This document shows, piece after piece, positions 45,093 to 55,759 of a stretch of 64,000 nucleotides of DNA. The position numbers and the translations under genes are program-made. How positions within the stretch are numbered: the first letter of the stretch is position 1; every line of letters begins with the position of its first letter. Source of the DNA: Lytechinus pictus. Its lineage: Eukaryota > Echinodermata > Echinoidea > Temnopleuroida > Toxopneustidae. The notes beneath the pieces are model-generated. The model saw only the letters and a program-made list of their open reading frames with translations, was not told where the DNA came from and did not search any database. The stretch is taken from contig NC_087252.1 of NCBI RefSeq assembly GCF_037042905.1, positions 32,255,994-32,319,993 on the forward strand, written 5' to 3'.

Positions 45093-45404
45093 TGTGGGAT
45101 TTAAGAAAAGCAACATGAGGTTGCATATTATTTATGTATAGTGTTTGGGTTAGAGGGTGAACGTGAGATTGAAGGAAGGCAACATGGTGCAAATTGTATT
45201 GAGAAATGAGTGTGTGGCGGGTAGAAGGCCCAATTGGGTGTGGGGATGAAGGAAAACAACATTAGGGTACACAAAAATATGGAGAGTTGAGTTTTGTACG
45301 AGAGTACGTTTTGGATGATGGGTAAGGGTGAGGGTGCATGCAGGTATACAGTGGGTTGGAAGAAAAAAAAAGTAAGATATTTTTGAATGAGCAGAGAGCT
45401 ACCT

Positions 45405-46345
45405 CCTATTTGTCTCCCCTCCCCATCTCTGTACCTCCCCCTTGCTATATCTGTACCTCCCCCTTGCTATCTCTGTATCTCTCCCTTCCTATCTCTGTAC
45501 CTCCCCCTTCCTATCTCTGTACCGCCCTCTCTCCCCTCCCTATCTCTGTACCTCCCCTCCCCATCTCTGTACCTCCCCTCCCTATATCTGTACCTCCCCA
45601 TTCCTATCTCTGTACCGCCCTCTCTCCCCTCCCTATGATATGTGTACCTCCCCCTTCCTATCTCTGTACCGCCCTCTCTCCCCTCCCTATCTCTGTACCA
45701 CCCTCTCTACCATCGCTACCCCTCTCTCTCCCCCTCTCTTTATCTTCTTATCCCCTCCCTATCACTCTGTCGGCCCCCTCCGTATCTTTGTACCTCCCCC
45801 CTCTCCCTATCTCTGTACCCCTCTCCCCTCCCCATCTCGGTATCTCCCCCTCTCTCTTTATCTCCCCTATCCATCTTTGCACTTTCCTGGCTCTCTCTCT
45901 CCATCTCCCCTCCATATCTTTGTACCTCCCCCTCTTTCTCTCCCCTCCTTATCTCTGTACTGCCCCTCTCCCCTCAAAATCTCTGTATCTCCCCCACCAT
46001 TCTTTGTACTTTCCTAGCTCTCTCTCCCTCTCCCCTCCATATCTTTGTACCTCCCCCTCCCTATCTCTGTACCGCGCACCCCTCTCCCCTCCCTATCTCT
46101 GTATCTTTCTCTCTCTCTTTATCTCCCCTACCCATCTTTGTACTTTTCTAGCTCTCTCTCCCTCTCTATATCTTTGTATCTCTGTATCGCCCCCCTCTCT
46201 TAATCTCCCTTACCCATCTTTGTACCTCCCTAGCTCTCTCTCCCTCTTTTTCTTTCCATCTCCCCTCCCTATCTCTGCACCCCCCCCTCTCTCTCTCCCC
46301 TCCCAATCTCTGTAGCTCTCCACCCCCCCCCATCTCTCTCTCACT
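45405..46345. repeat. Pyrimidine-rich minisatellite (TATCTCTGTACCTCCCC type)
   Basis: Irregular units of about 22-45 bp, built from 'CCCTATCTCTGTACC' and CCTCTCTCCCC, extend over about 940 bp. The plus strand is nearly pure C/T with a recurring GTAC. The open frames over it encode only S/P/L/Y repeats and are not genes. Confidence 0.85.
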
Positions 46346-47535
46346 CAATCTACCCAAATTTCAAAGTATTTCTTCTCTTAATTTCAGAGTATTTCTAACT
46401 ATCATGCACTGCATAGTTCTCTCCATCCTCATCAACAACAAAAATCAAAAGAAATTGGATAAAGTTATTGAATTAAAATGTAACTGTTATTTACAGAATT
46501 TACACCAAATAATGTTATAGTGAAATATACAAGGGAATACTATGCCATTTTTTCTGAATTCCAAGGAGTACACATATCTACATACTTATGCAAGTATGAA
46601 CACAATGGATGTAAGCAGTGGGATTTGAAAATCTTATTGTGGATTACATCTCAATCTGAATGCTCTTTTCAACTTGTTCCGAATGCCTACCACTTCATAA
46701 AAACATGGATAACACTATTTTTACATTGTATAAAAGAGATAGACTTCTATCTTAAGCACAATCCAAATATGATGAATACATTGTTCTTGCTTCTTGACAT
46801 GGTTTAAAGTGAAATCTATGCCCTGGTTTTTTAATAGGAATGTAATTATCCAATCAATCTCAAATATGGATAGCCAACAAGGCCATAATTCTAAATCTAC
46901 AGTCATACTGTATGCACTTTGTAAACAAGGGATGTGTTGATGGATTAAGTAACGACCGTTCATGTTGGCTGCATCCGGCATGGGGGATTAAATTGGATTA
47001 CCCCATGCCCCCTGCAGGCTTCACGCTATAATATTTTTGCTCTCTTCCCTAAAATAATGACAATGCATGGGTATTTGTCATATTTAGAGGACATGATTAA
47101 AAGAGCATTTTAGATGATGGTGGTACTGGCTTTCCATAGTTGAGGATTGATCATGTTTGTTTGTGAGACAAGGCACAGGGGAGAGTTTCATGAAAGGCAC
47201 TGTTGAACGTTTTATCTGACAAAGTCTGTTTTATCGGACAGTCATCATAGTAACACTGCTTAATTCTCAGGCAATATCAATATCAACTTGACGGACAAAA
47301 ATGTTGATGAAACACTCACACGGAGCACTTCATCAACATTAATCGTATGACAAGTTGAAACGTCTTCTTTGCTGGAACAAAATGTTGGAATGACTTACAG
47401 TAACATAAAATATATGCCCACTCTATTGTCTTTTACACATAATTATGAATTGTACCATTTTTTCTAGATATCAATACAATGTTCTTATAAATATTGGATT
47501 ATTTGGGTGTGGGGGGGGGGGGTCTTTTTCTTCTT

Positions 47536-47571
<36 letters not shown>

Positions 47572-48099
47572 ACTTAATCATTTTACTGCAATTATTTCAG
47601 GGACAAGCCTGCGATAGGCCTTTGCTAGTTCCCTCATAATCTAATTTTTTATGATCATTCATTGTTGTGTGTAAATATTGAATATTTATATTTCTATACA
47701 TGCTTAGTAAATTTCCTCTGTATTTGATATTTTCAATCGTGAGTTGAGACTGCAAATAAATAATGAATTGAATTGATGAATTGACAAAAATTATTTTGAA
47801 GAAAAGGGAACAAGTTGAAAGGAGGGAGGAGGCACAGTAATGGTAAAACAATTTTTTTGCTGGTAATCATGACATCCTGTAACAAAAATACACAAAGCAG
47901 TTGGGCATGGCACATTTCCAAGCAGGTTTGAAATCCATGAAAAAGAACGATGGTCAGCTATAATGACAAGTCACCGTGGCAACCACTTTCACTGAAGGTG
48001 AGACGCACTCACTGGTTTAATGCTCCGGAGTCAATGTTCCAGGGTTCAAAAACAGTGTTCATAAAATGTTTTATCGAGATCTCGTGAGCAGGAATGATT
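46346..48099. other. Intergenic DNA downstream of RSPH1
   Basis: It contains a G run (47512-47521), a TA microsatellite (about 47542-47567) and MITE-like arms near 47130-47320 ('GGCTTTCCATAGTTG' recurs at about 41690). The RSPH1 3' UTR should lie at its right end, but I could not assign a polyadenylation signal. Confidence 0.45.
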
Positions 48100-48269
48100 C
48101 TATTCAGCTTCTTCTGTTTCCTCGGCAACGGGTGATACAGGCGCTTGCTCATCCCCGCCCTCCGCTGGCTCCTCCTGCTGCTCCTGTGTCTCTCCGTCTC
48201 CCTCTGCAGCAGGAGCGGCATCTCCTTCTCCTTCTGTCGCTGCTGCTCCATCCCCTTCTGCTGCTTGCT
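48100..48269 (-). CDS. RSPH1 coding exon 6 (terminal)
   Basis: 170 nt after a GCACAG acceptor. It encodes the acidic tail ending ETEEAE, with stop TAG at 48100-48102. Confidence 0.88.
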
Positions 48270-51200
48270 CTGTGCAAACGGAACAAGTCAAGACTTGTTT
48301 AATAATTTTCCACATGACAAAGTGATGCTAACCTTGTAAAATTGGTTTAATAGACAGTATTTTCAATTTTCTGTGATACACGCTGGCCCGTACTCTTTTT
48401 AAAGGTTTCAATCAATTGTAAATTTTTCAATGCATATTTATGATCGATGAATTAATTTTCACTCCATTAAATTAATTCAAACTTTATTTCAAAAAGCCGA
48501 CCTGCAGATCGAGTGCAAAATTTTATTTAATTGCATGACTTAAGACTGATTTTGGGACCCCAAATTTACTTGAATCTCATTGCAAGTTTCTTTTAAGATC
48601 AAAGCAATAAGTTTTCTGAGGATCTGCTCAAACTGCATGGGATTTAAAGTGGAACTTCACCCTGATATTTGGTATTAATAAAAGCAGAAAAAGAAAAGAG
48701 TATGATTCAGGCTTAATGTAAATCCATCAAAGAATATGAGAGGTATGATTTTTTAAAGAATTTTTTTTTAAATTTGTGCCTTCATATGTGAGCTGCTCCC
48801 CATATATCATGTCAGATAATGGAATGAAGCAGGTCCCCATATATCAAGTCAGATAAATTTCAAGTTCTTGATGGAATATGATGAATGAAAATATTTTTCT
48901 TATAGGCGGGAGTATGGAATGAAGTGTCTGATGATACATCCCCTGCTCAAATAAAGTCACTTCCATTTTTCTAATTAAATTTTGGGGATTTACATATCTC
49001 ACACAACATACAGATGAGCTGTTTGTCTGTGACAGATTTTTCTCAAACCTATCACCATTATCTTTCTTTATTTTTTTCTGCCACATGACAGCCAACTTCT
49101 CGTCAGGGTGAACTTCCCCTTCAATCAACGCAATCAAGGAGACGCCAAGAACCTACCTCCTTCTCCCCCTTCTGCAGCCTGCTCTCCTCCCTCTCCGGCT
49201 CCTTCCCCGTCACCCCCTTCTCCTTCCTCTCCCTCTGCCTGTTCCCCTTCTTCCGCCTGCTGGGCAGCGATGGCTTCCTCGGCGGGGTTGTACTGGCTGA
49301 CCGCCTGGATAGGCCCCGCCCTCCATTTGGGTACGGTGACGGTCTGGGCTTCCTCCTCTTCCTGGTCTCCACCCAGTGGTTGCTCCACGGGGACGTACTG
49401 GCCGTGCTGCTCGCAACCAATGTCAAAGACGTACTTGCCCTTGCCTTGTGGCTAAATACAGGTCAAAATGCACAATTAGAATTTATTTAGAAATGTTGCC
49501 ATATTACATATTATATCAAATCTTGTTTTACTGCTTTTATTTTCAGGGGATATTAATGACAAATAAAACTGGTTGCCCCAAAGCATGCATTTTTGTAGAA
49601 TATTAGGGGAGATCTGGGCTGTCATGTGGGCGAAACCGCCCATCACCCTCATGTATTTCCTTAGACCAAAAGCTTCGGTCTCTGTTATGTTGGTTGTTCA
49701 GCTGAACTCCGTTGGCTTCACTCACCAAATACAGAGACCGAAGTTCTAGCGCGATCTGTACAGGGAGTCAATGGCCATATGTTTATGTGTATTAAGTTCG
49801 GATAAAACAGGGCAGTGAAGTTGCGCGACAGCCGAGGTAAGTCACTGTTTTTGTTCCTTTTAACTTGATTTTCCCCTTTTTTGGGCAATTAATGCCAAGA
49901 GAGAATATTAATTTGCATTTTGGTCGCGTTAATTTTCAAAAGTCTGATTCATTAAAGAGAAAAATTGAAGAGCCCCGACGGGGGGATTTTGCATTGTAAG
50001 TCCCCTAATGGTGGCTGCACGATAGCGAGCCGTCTGTGTATGAGGAGAAATTTAAAAAATAAAAAAATGTTAAAAAACTCCTTGAAACAGACGGCTGCCA
50101 GCTGTCTAGTATTTCCTATGCTGTTAATCGACAATATACCACCAAGGAGATGACTTACCTGATCAGCGACCCACATGCCTTGGTATCTGTGGTTAGCATG
50201 GATGAGTTCACCAGCCCCTTCCCTCTTCCCGCTGATCCATGATCCTACGTACTTGGATCCAGTGTCTTTGTAGGTGTAAACACCCTGGCCGTGCCTTAGG
50301 TGGCTCTGCCATTCACCTTCGTACATGTCACCGTTAGGGTACGTGTACACACCGTACCCATGTCTCTGATCATCCACCCAGCTCCCTGCAAAATAAAAAG
50401 GAAATAAAAAATTAATGCCTTGTGATCAATGGGTTAGACTACTATGATTAGGGGGCAGCGTAGGTAGCTACAGGCTATGATTTTCATGGTCACAAGATTT
50501 CATCTGTCTGGAAATGTAAACGGCCAATGACAAAGCCACACAGAGGCGGTACTGAGATTCAGTGGCGTAAAAAGCCAAACAAAATTTAGGGGGCCACATA
50601 TGACTTATTGGGCAAAACTGTTAAAAAGATGGAAAAAAATTCGACATTTTTTATGACAAAACTCCAATTTTGTGATAGATTTTTGACATAATATTCAGAA
50701 AAAAGTATCAAATTTCACCCTTCTCTCTTTCCTTTACTCTTTTTTTTCTTGGTTGTGAAATTTTTTTTAGGGGGGATACCTGCACCCCCCCACTACCCCT
50801 CCCATCTGTACGCCACTGCAGAGATTGTTCTATCAAAATCAAGATGAAATGAAATGTCATTCGGGAATTTCCACTTTGCATTCACTACTAAAACATTTTC
50901 TTTACCTCACTAGTATAGCAACTTATGTAAGTTTAAAGAAATTCTTTGTAAGACAGGGCGTACATCTTGCGTTTCTTACCCTCATATATTGAACCATCTG
51001 GATAAATGAACTTCCCCGATCCATGCTTCTTATTTTGTTTGTAGTCTCCTATATACCTTGCTCCGTTCTTGAATTTATACACACCCTATAACAAGAGGTG
51101 GAGAAAAGACAAGTTAAATATTAGTTGAATAATAATTCATAGAAGATGACAGCTGTAAAGACTGGTGTATTCTGTATTATTTATTTGCATAATTTGCTTA

Positions 51201-54013
51201 AGAATGACAGAAGAAATTAAAGAAGTGACAGAAGAAGAAAATACATATTGTATAGAACCCAGTACAAATTTTATACAACAACCTCAGGGAATAATTTTGC
51301 TTTACAAATTTGAATAGCATTTTTGGTCATAAGTGACAAGCTCTCAACTAAGTAATGTACAGTCCTATGTAAAATATGCTATACAAAAGACTTAATGTAT
51401 ATCAGTCTTTCAAGAATGTGGAGCAAATTGCGATGCGATACCAGGAAAATTATTCCCTGAACCTAATAATAGCTATGCTGCTTTCTGTAAATGTAATGTT
51501 CAATTATACAAGATGAAATGTTATCCAAATTCTGAATATTTACTCATTCTAAACACGGAAGAGGCGTTTCCGTAGTTTTATAAATGTCTAGAAATCTACA
51601 CCCAGAAAAGTACTGAAATGTCATTAAGGCATGAAGCTTACCCCTCCATGGCGTTTCCCATGCTCATACATGCCCTCGTACATGTCTCCATTGGGCAGTG
51701 TTGCTTTTCCTTTACCATGACGCTCTTCCTTGGCATTCCTTTCTCCTTCATATTCCTGCAACATAAATGAAAAAGTTACATTATAGTTCTATTAACACTG
51801 AATGATTTCAATTGTCTGGCTGTGGAATCTACTTCTTCTTCCTCTGATGACTGGTGGAGATCAACAGCTGTCAATAAGGAATTGCATATCAGGGTTGAAA
51901 AAAGACGAGAGCGAAGAGCGATTCCGCCCTCGTGTGCTTCGGAATCGCTCTCGCAACTGCCTAAAACTGCCTAGTACCGAGCGACTCCCAACATGAAAAT
52001 CGCTCCCGTCCGCACCGGTCCAGTTTCCCATTTATGACTGCATAGTAGTCAGACAGCCAGGCCAGCTCAGCTGCAGTTTTTACTTCCATGCATCGTCGCG
52101 TTCTGACGTGTACCTGAGTTGATTTTTAAGAATCACGGGCACGGCGCTTCAGAGAAAACGCGTATCGAGTTTCAAACTCTCAATATTCCGGGTACTATTT
52201 TCAAAACGCGGTGCACAATTCACAAATATTCATGAGTGGGACTATAGATCAAGATCTTTCGCATTTGTATCAGATCTTGATCTATAGTTCCACTCATGAA
52301 TATTTACGAGTTGAGCTGCGATTTCCGCGCATGCGCAATGTTTTGGAATCGGCAGTGAATAATACATGCGAGGAAACTATTACTGGCTCTAAATCACCAT
52401 TTTTTTTAGACTAACCGGAGGATGGATATGGAGTGAAATTAGAATGAAAAGTAAGAAGATAAAGTTTTTTTATTCTTTCTAAGGTCATGTTTTTGCATAG
52501 GTTTTATATTCCCCCCCCCCATAAAATCCCACCTTTGTCACTCGAAGTACCAGAGCGAGTTCACCACCTTGATGTTTGGGTAGGTGTAGCGGTACTATAG
52601 TGAAGTGGAGTGGAGCCTACACGAACATCACTTGAGGTAACAAAATATCTGCACTCTGTGTATGGTCATGTGTTTCAGTAACCCAGAGAGCTCCCGTCCG
52701 CGCAGCGGGCGGGAGCCCAGAAGCTCACAGTGTATTCTACCATTGCCACCGGACAAGGGTGATTTATGGTCTAAATATTTCTCCAAATGAATTGTGAAAA
52801 CAAAAAGTGTACAATTACCACGATTATATGGATGAAGGTCTAGCGAGTGGCAGATTCCTGACATCTGAGCACAGTCTGGAACCTCAAAAAAACGAAAAGT
52901 TCTCTGCTTCTACCCCGTCTCGATCGGCCATTTTTGTTAAAAATCGTAACAAAACGGCCGATCGAGACTGGGTAGAAGGAGAGAACTTTTGGTTTTTTTG
53001 AGGTTCCAGACTGTGCTCAGATGTCAGGAATCTGCCACTCGCTAGACCTTCATCCATATAATCGTGGTAATTGTACACTTTTTGTTTTCACAATTCATTT
53101 GGAGAAATATTTAGACCATAAATCACCCTTGTTCGGTGGCAATGGTAGAATACACTGTGAGCTTCTGGGCTCCCGCCCGCTGCGCGGGCGGGAGCTCTCT
53201 GGGTTAGTGTTTCAGCTGTGTGTGTGTTGTGACAAAGTAAAAAATACTACAGAGCCTATTGGGAGTATTTGGCTGAATTTCATTCGAAATTCATTTGATT
53301 ATTAGAAAGCGTGCGTCGCGTAACGTTGGGGAAGTACAATAGGAAACAAGATGGCGGCGTAAACATCGGGCAAGTCTCTTCCGTCTTTTCACAATATTTT
53401 TTTAATGAATTCTGTTTAAAAATAAAACCGAGAGCGTAGCCGTAGCCGTAGAAATGAAGTTTTAACTTTTATCCCATGTAGGGCCTAGGCCTACATGATT
53501 TATGGCTAGATGTTTTAGAAGGAAAGTAGAAATCTCGGGGGCGAAAGTTTCAGGTTTTTTGGCAGTACACGCAGATGAATAGGAAGAAATCCCTGGCTTC
53601 ATTGAGAGTAAGCAAACGTTAGTAAATAATTTTTACTCTCAAGAAGCCGCCTGGCTAGTCGGAGAGGAAAACTTTTCCACCTCTTTTCTTGATTAAAAGT
53701 AAAATGAGCTTATGAGGAAATTCATTTCATTTAGTTTTTTTCATCCTCTTGTAAAGCAAGTCTCGAATCGATCTATGGGAGATTGTCTTCCATATTTTGT
53801 AGAAATTCTCCCACAATTTATATTGGCTGCGCATCGCATCTGAGATGAGCAAACATGAAAGTCTTAGTGTGGGACTGTACAAAAAAAAACCGATGGACAA
53901 GATTACAACAAATGACATCGAAATATCGACAACCAACTAAAATACTGAAAGTCACTTACTCCTAAATATGGCCCTTGCTCTTCTTCATCATAATCTGAGC
54001 CTAAATCAGACAT
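48100..54013 (-). CDS. RSPH1, radial spoke head 1, six coding exons, complete
   Basis: Radial spoke head component of motile cilia and sperm flagella. Coding exons, 5' to 3' on the minus strand, are 54013-53960, 51755-51642, 51085-50980, 50385-50159, 49451-49157 and 48269-48100. All junctions are GT-AG and keep phase, giving 966 nt and 321 residues, close to the vertebrate length (about 309). The N-terminus is acidic ([14 protein letters not shown]). About residues 19-170 hold five to six MORN repeats (e.g. [18 protein letters not shown]), then the family signature '[13 protein letters not shown]', then a long E/G/A-rich tail. The start is the only ATG of exon 1 and matches the family start MSDLGS. 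Several MITEs lie in its introns. Confidence 0.93.
48649..49122. mobile_element. MITE in RSPH1 intron 5
   Basis: Ends AAAGTGGAACTTCACCCTGA and, inverted, GAAGGGGAAGTTCACCCTGA enclose about 470 bp. The flanks, TTTAA on the left and TTCAA on the right, suggest a decayed TTAA target. The right end lies about 35 bp from the exon 5 donor. Confidence 0.6.
49157..49451 (-). CDS. RSPH1 coding exon 5
   Basis: 295 nt between a TTTAG acceptor and a GTAGGT donor, ending in phase 1. It holds '[16 protein letters not shown]', 'VTVPKW' and the start of the E/G-rich tail. Confidence 0.9.
49610..49960. repeat. Repeat-like segment in RSPH1 intron 4
   Basis: A short inverted pair, GCTTCGGTCTCTGT at about 49671 and ACAGAGACCGAAG at about 49732, surrounds 'TTCAGCTGAACTCCG'. 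It looks like part of a dispersed element, but no second copy is in the window. Confidence 0.35.
50159..50385 (-). CDS. RSPH1 coding exon 4
   Basis: 227 nt between a TTGCAG acceptor and a GTAAGT donor, restoring phase 0. It encodes the last MORN repeats and '[13 protein letters not shown]', which is strongly conserved in the family. Confidence 0.93.
50560..50818. mobile_element. hAT-like MITE in RSPH1 intron 3
   Basis: It starts CAGTGGCGTA and ends TACGCCACTG. The flanking octamers CTGAGATT (50552-50559) and CAGAGATT (50819-50826) match at 7 of 8 positions, as for an 8-bp duplication. Same end type as 19935-20281. A degraded relative may end near 57.72 kb (GTACGTACGCCATGCAGTG). Confidence 0.8.
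50980..51085 (-). CDS. RSPH1 coding exon 3
   Basis: 106 nt between a TTATAG acceptor and a GTAAGA donor. It ends in phase 1. It encodes MORN sequence with '[15 protein letters not shown]'. Confidence 0.92.
51285..51459. mobile_element. 175-bp MITE with 5-bp duplication, RSPH1 intron 2
   Basis: Ends CAGGGAATAATTTT and AAAATTATTCCCTG are flanked by AACCT on both sides (51280-51284 and 51460-51464). It is an inverted-orientation copy of the element at 59883-60060 ('AATTTGAATAGCATTTTTGG', 'ATTGCGATGCGATACC' shared). Confidence 0.85.
51642..51755 (-). CDS. RSPH1 coding exon 2
   Basis: 38 codons between a TTGCAG acceptor and a GTAAGC donor. It encodes the first MORN repeats ([20 protein letters not shown]). 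Confidence 0.92.
52224..52305. repeat. 34-bp inverted repeat with 14-bp loop
   Basis: Left arm 52224-52257 (AAATATTCATGAGTGG... AGATCAAGATCT) and right arm 52272-52305 match at 33 of 34 positions as reverse complements. It lies in RSPH1 intron 1 and may be the core of a small transposon. Confidence 0.85.
52679..53206. mobile_element. 528-bp fold-back element with 9-bp duplication
   Basis: The whole element is one near-perfect inverted repeat of about 260-bp arms with a loop of only about 7 bases at 52943. Ends are TAACCCAGAGAGCTCC and its complement. The flanks are a perfect 9-bp direct repeat, GTGTTTCAG (52670-52678 and 53207-53215). Each arm has a GC-rich subterminal inverted block (GCTCCCGYCCGC...GCGGGCGGGAGC). 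Nine-base duplications are typical of Mutator-like elements. It lies in RSPH1 intron 1. Confidence 0.92.
53348..53358 (+). promoter_or_regulatory. Possible YY1 site
   Basis: AAGATGGCGGC matches the YY1 consensus, which in animals often lies just downstream of transcription starts. It is on the plus strand inside RSPH1 intron 1, about 600 bp upstream of the RSPH1 exon 1 donor. No plus-strand exon follows that I can defend. Confidence 0.3.
53960..54013 (-). CDS. RSPH1 coding exon 1
   Basis: 18 codons ending in phase 0 before GTAAGTGACT. It encodes the acidic N-terminus, which starts MSDLGS. Confidence 0.9.
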
Positions 54014-54090
54014 TTTGAGAGTTTTTAAGTAGTAGCCTTAACTAGAACTTAGAGATAATCACTGAATCGTTCTTCCCTGCAGCAGAAGTT

Positions 54091-54103
54091 GTTGCTAGGC
54101 AAA
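54091..54103. promoter_or_regulatory. Putative RFX X-box upstream of RSPH1
   Basis: GTTGCTAGGCAAA is a close match to the RFX X-box (two GTTGCY/RGCAAC half-sites with a one-base spacer). It lies 78 bp upstream of the RSPH1 ATG, the usual place for X-boxes in ciliary genes. RFX factors are known activators of ciliary genes; binding here is inferred. Confidence 0.55.
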
Positions 54104-54712
54104 CCTTATTTTGCTGTTGTGAAGGATTTTTCTATTGAAAATTGGGTTAAAAAAAAAAAAAAAACGATTTCACTGTATTAAAAAACAATACAAAATTATC
54201 AACCAGATGTGATTTGTTGTTTTAATATTAATAATTTTTGTACTCATATGTTAACAAAATGTTATAATATTGAACAATTATGAAATTTCAATAAATTATA
54301 GGACTTCACACCCCTACATAGTGTGGAATAATCCAACATCAAAACTACGTGTACGTTTTACCGCACCAAGAGGGCGCTATTAGACAATGCAAGATCGAAA
54401 TCATAGAATGAATAGATCTCTAAATGGAAAAAAAAGAAAGAGAATATTTGCATTGGTATCCATCATCATCATCTGCTGTAATATTCAAAGGGCTCTGTGC
54501 AGCCTATCTAGAAGATGAAATTAGACTTGGCAGGGAGGAGTGAGGGGTATTTTCAGGGAGATTTTTCAGGAGCTAGGAGCTATTTGATTTATGCGGTCGC
54601 AAATTATGGAATAGTTTACCAATAATCATCTTCGATCATGTACTTCTGTCGGATCAACGAAAGTTTAAGAAAAAATTGAATAAAGAGTTAGAAAGTTATG
54701 AGCATTTGGGCG
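54104..54712. other. Upstream flank of RSPH1
   Basis: AT-rich sequence with no exon recognised. Confidence 0.4.
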
Positions 54713-54720
54713 ATTCCATC

Positions 54721-55270
54721 CCGGGGGGGCCACTTCCATTCACGAGTGGATACCATGCGCGACCATGGGGTCTCGAAAAGCACCCTAAACACGTAATTTC
54801 CATATTCTGAAAATGCGCCCCTTAACAAGTATTGGCGTGTGAAACCCTACCCTTAACAAGTATTGGTAACAAAACGATACTCTTCGCAAATATTCCCTGA
54901 AATGAACCCCTAAACAAGTACAAGAATGATTTATTGTTACGGGTCCTTCGGTCGTCGGCTTTACCTTATTTGGTTTAGTACGACCCCACCTTCTACACCT
55001 CGCGCAAATCGGACTCTAAACACGAAGTGTTGGGGCAAAAAGGACATCCTTTATAAAACATTTTAATTTTGTTTTATCATCCCCGCGAATTCGACCCTAA
55101 ACACGTAATTTTCCTAGCGAAATAGATACCCTTTTTCATTATTTTTTGTGTTTTTGACACCCTTATCACGTTACGTACGTAACGTGCCCTATCGTGAAAA
55201 AGACATCCTTTTTACGTGTTTTTTTGGTCGCGCATGGTATCCACTCGTCAATGTAAGTGGCCCCCCCGGG
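54721..55270. mobile_element. 550-bp hAT-like MITE, 8-bp duplication GATTCCAT
   Basis: It begins CCCGGGGGGGCCACTTCCAT, continues 'GAGTGGATACCATGCGCGACC', and ends with the inverted versions, CCCCCCCGGG last. It is flanked by perfect GATTCCAT copies (54713-54720 and 55271-55278). Internal repeats include 'AGCACCCTAAACACG' and 'CCCTTAACAAGTATTGG'. It is non-autonomous. A shorter relative is at 43352-43639. Confidence 0.92.
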
Positions 55271-55759
55271 GATTCCATACGTGTCGTACGGGACATTTTG
55301 ACAACAATTTATTTCTAGTTACCTAGCCGAATGCTTGGGCAATAAAATATTCTTTTTTTGTCAATGATAAAGCTATAGTGGGTATATAGTCATGTGAAAA
55401 ACTAATAACCAACACAAAAAATTGATTATGGGTAAATAATAGGTGAAAATGTTGTGCGTCGTACGGGACGCACAACTTTCTCATTATAATTGTCCGATTT
55501 TCCCCAAACTTTCATTGATCTTATTCTTTGAGTTTCTATTTTTACACAAGCCCACTTGTTCCAAAGGTTTCACTCCCCTTTAAACTAAAAAAAAAATCAA
55601 AGTCAAATTATAATTTTTTTCAACAGAAATTAAATTTTATAGAAATTAATTACATACACGTATAATTAATTCATTCACATACATGATAATCAATAATTAT
55701 ATACAAAGAAATTTACAAAATGGAATATTTTTATGACAATGTTAACCCATTTTTATGAC

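Noticed and set aside
45338-46315. Open frames rich in S/P/L/Y over the pyrimidine-rich tract
   Set aside because: Overlapping open frames in all three plus-strand frames over a C/T repeat are expected by composition.
49952-50158. C-terminal extension of the RSPH1 exon 4 reading frame
   Set aside because: It runs past a good GTAAGT donor; the family sequence continues in exon 5.
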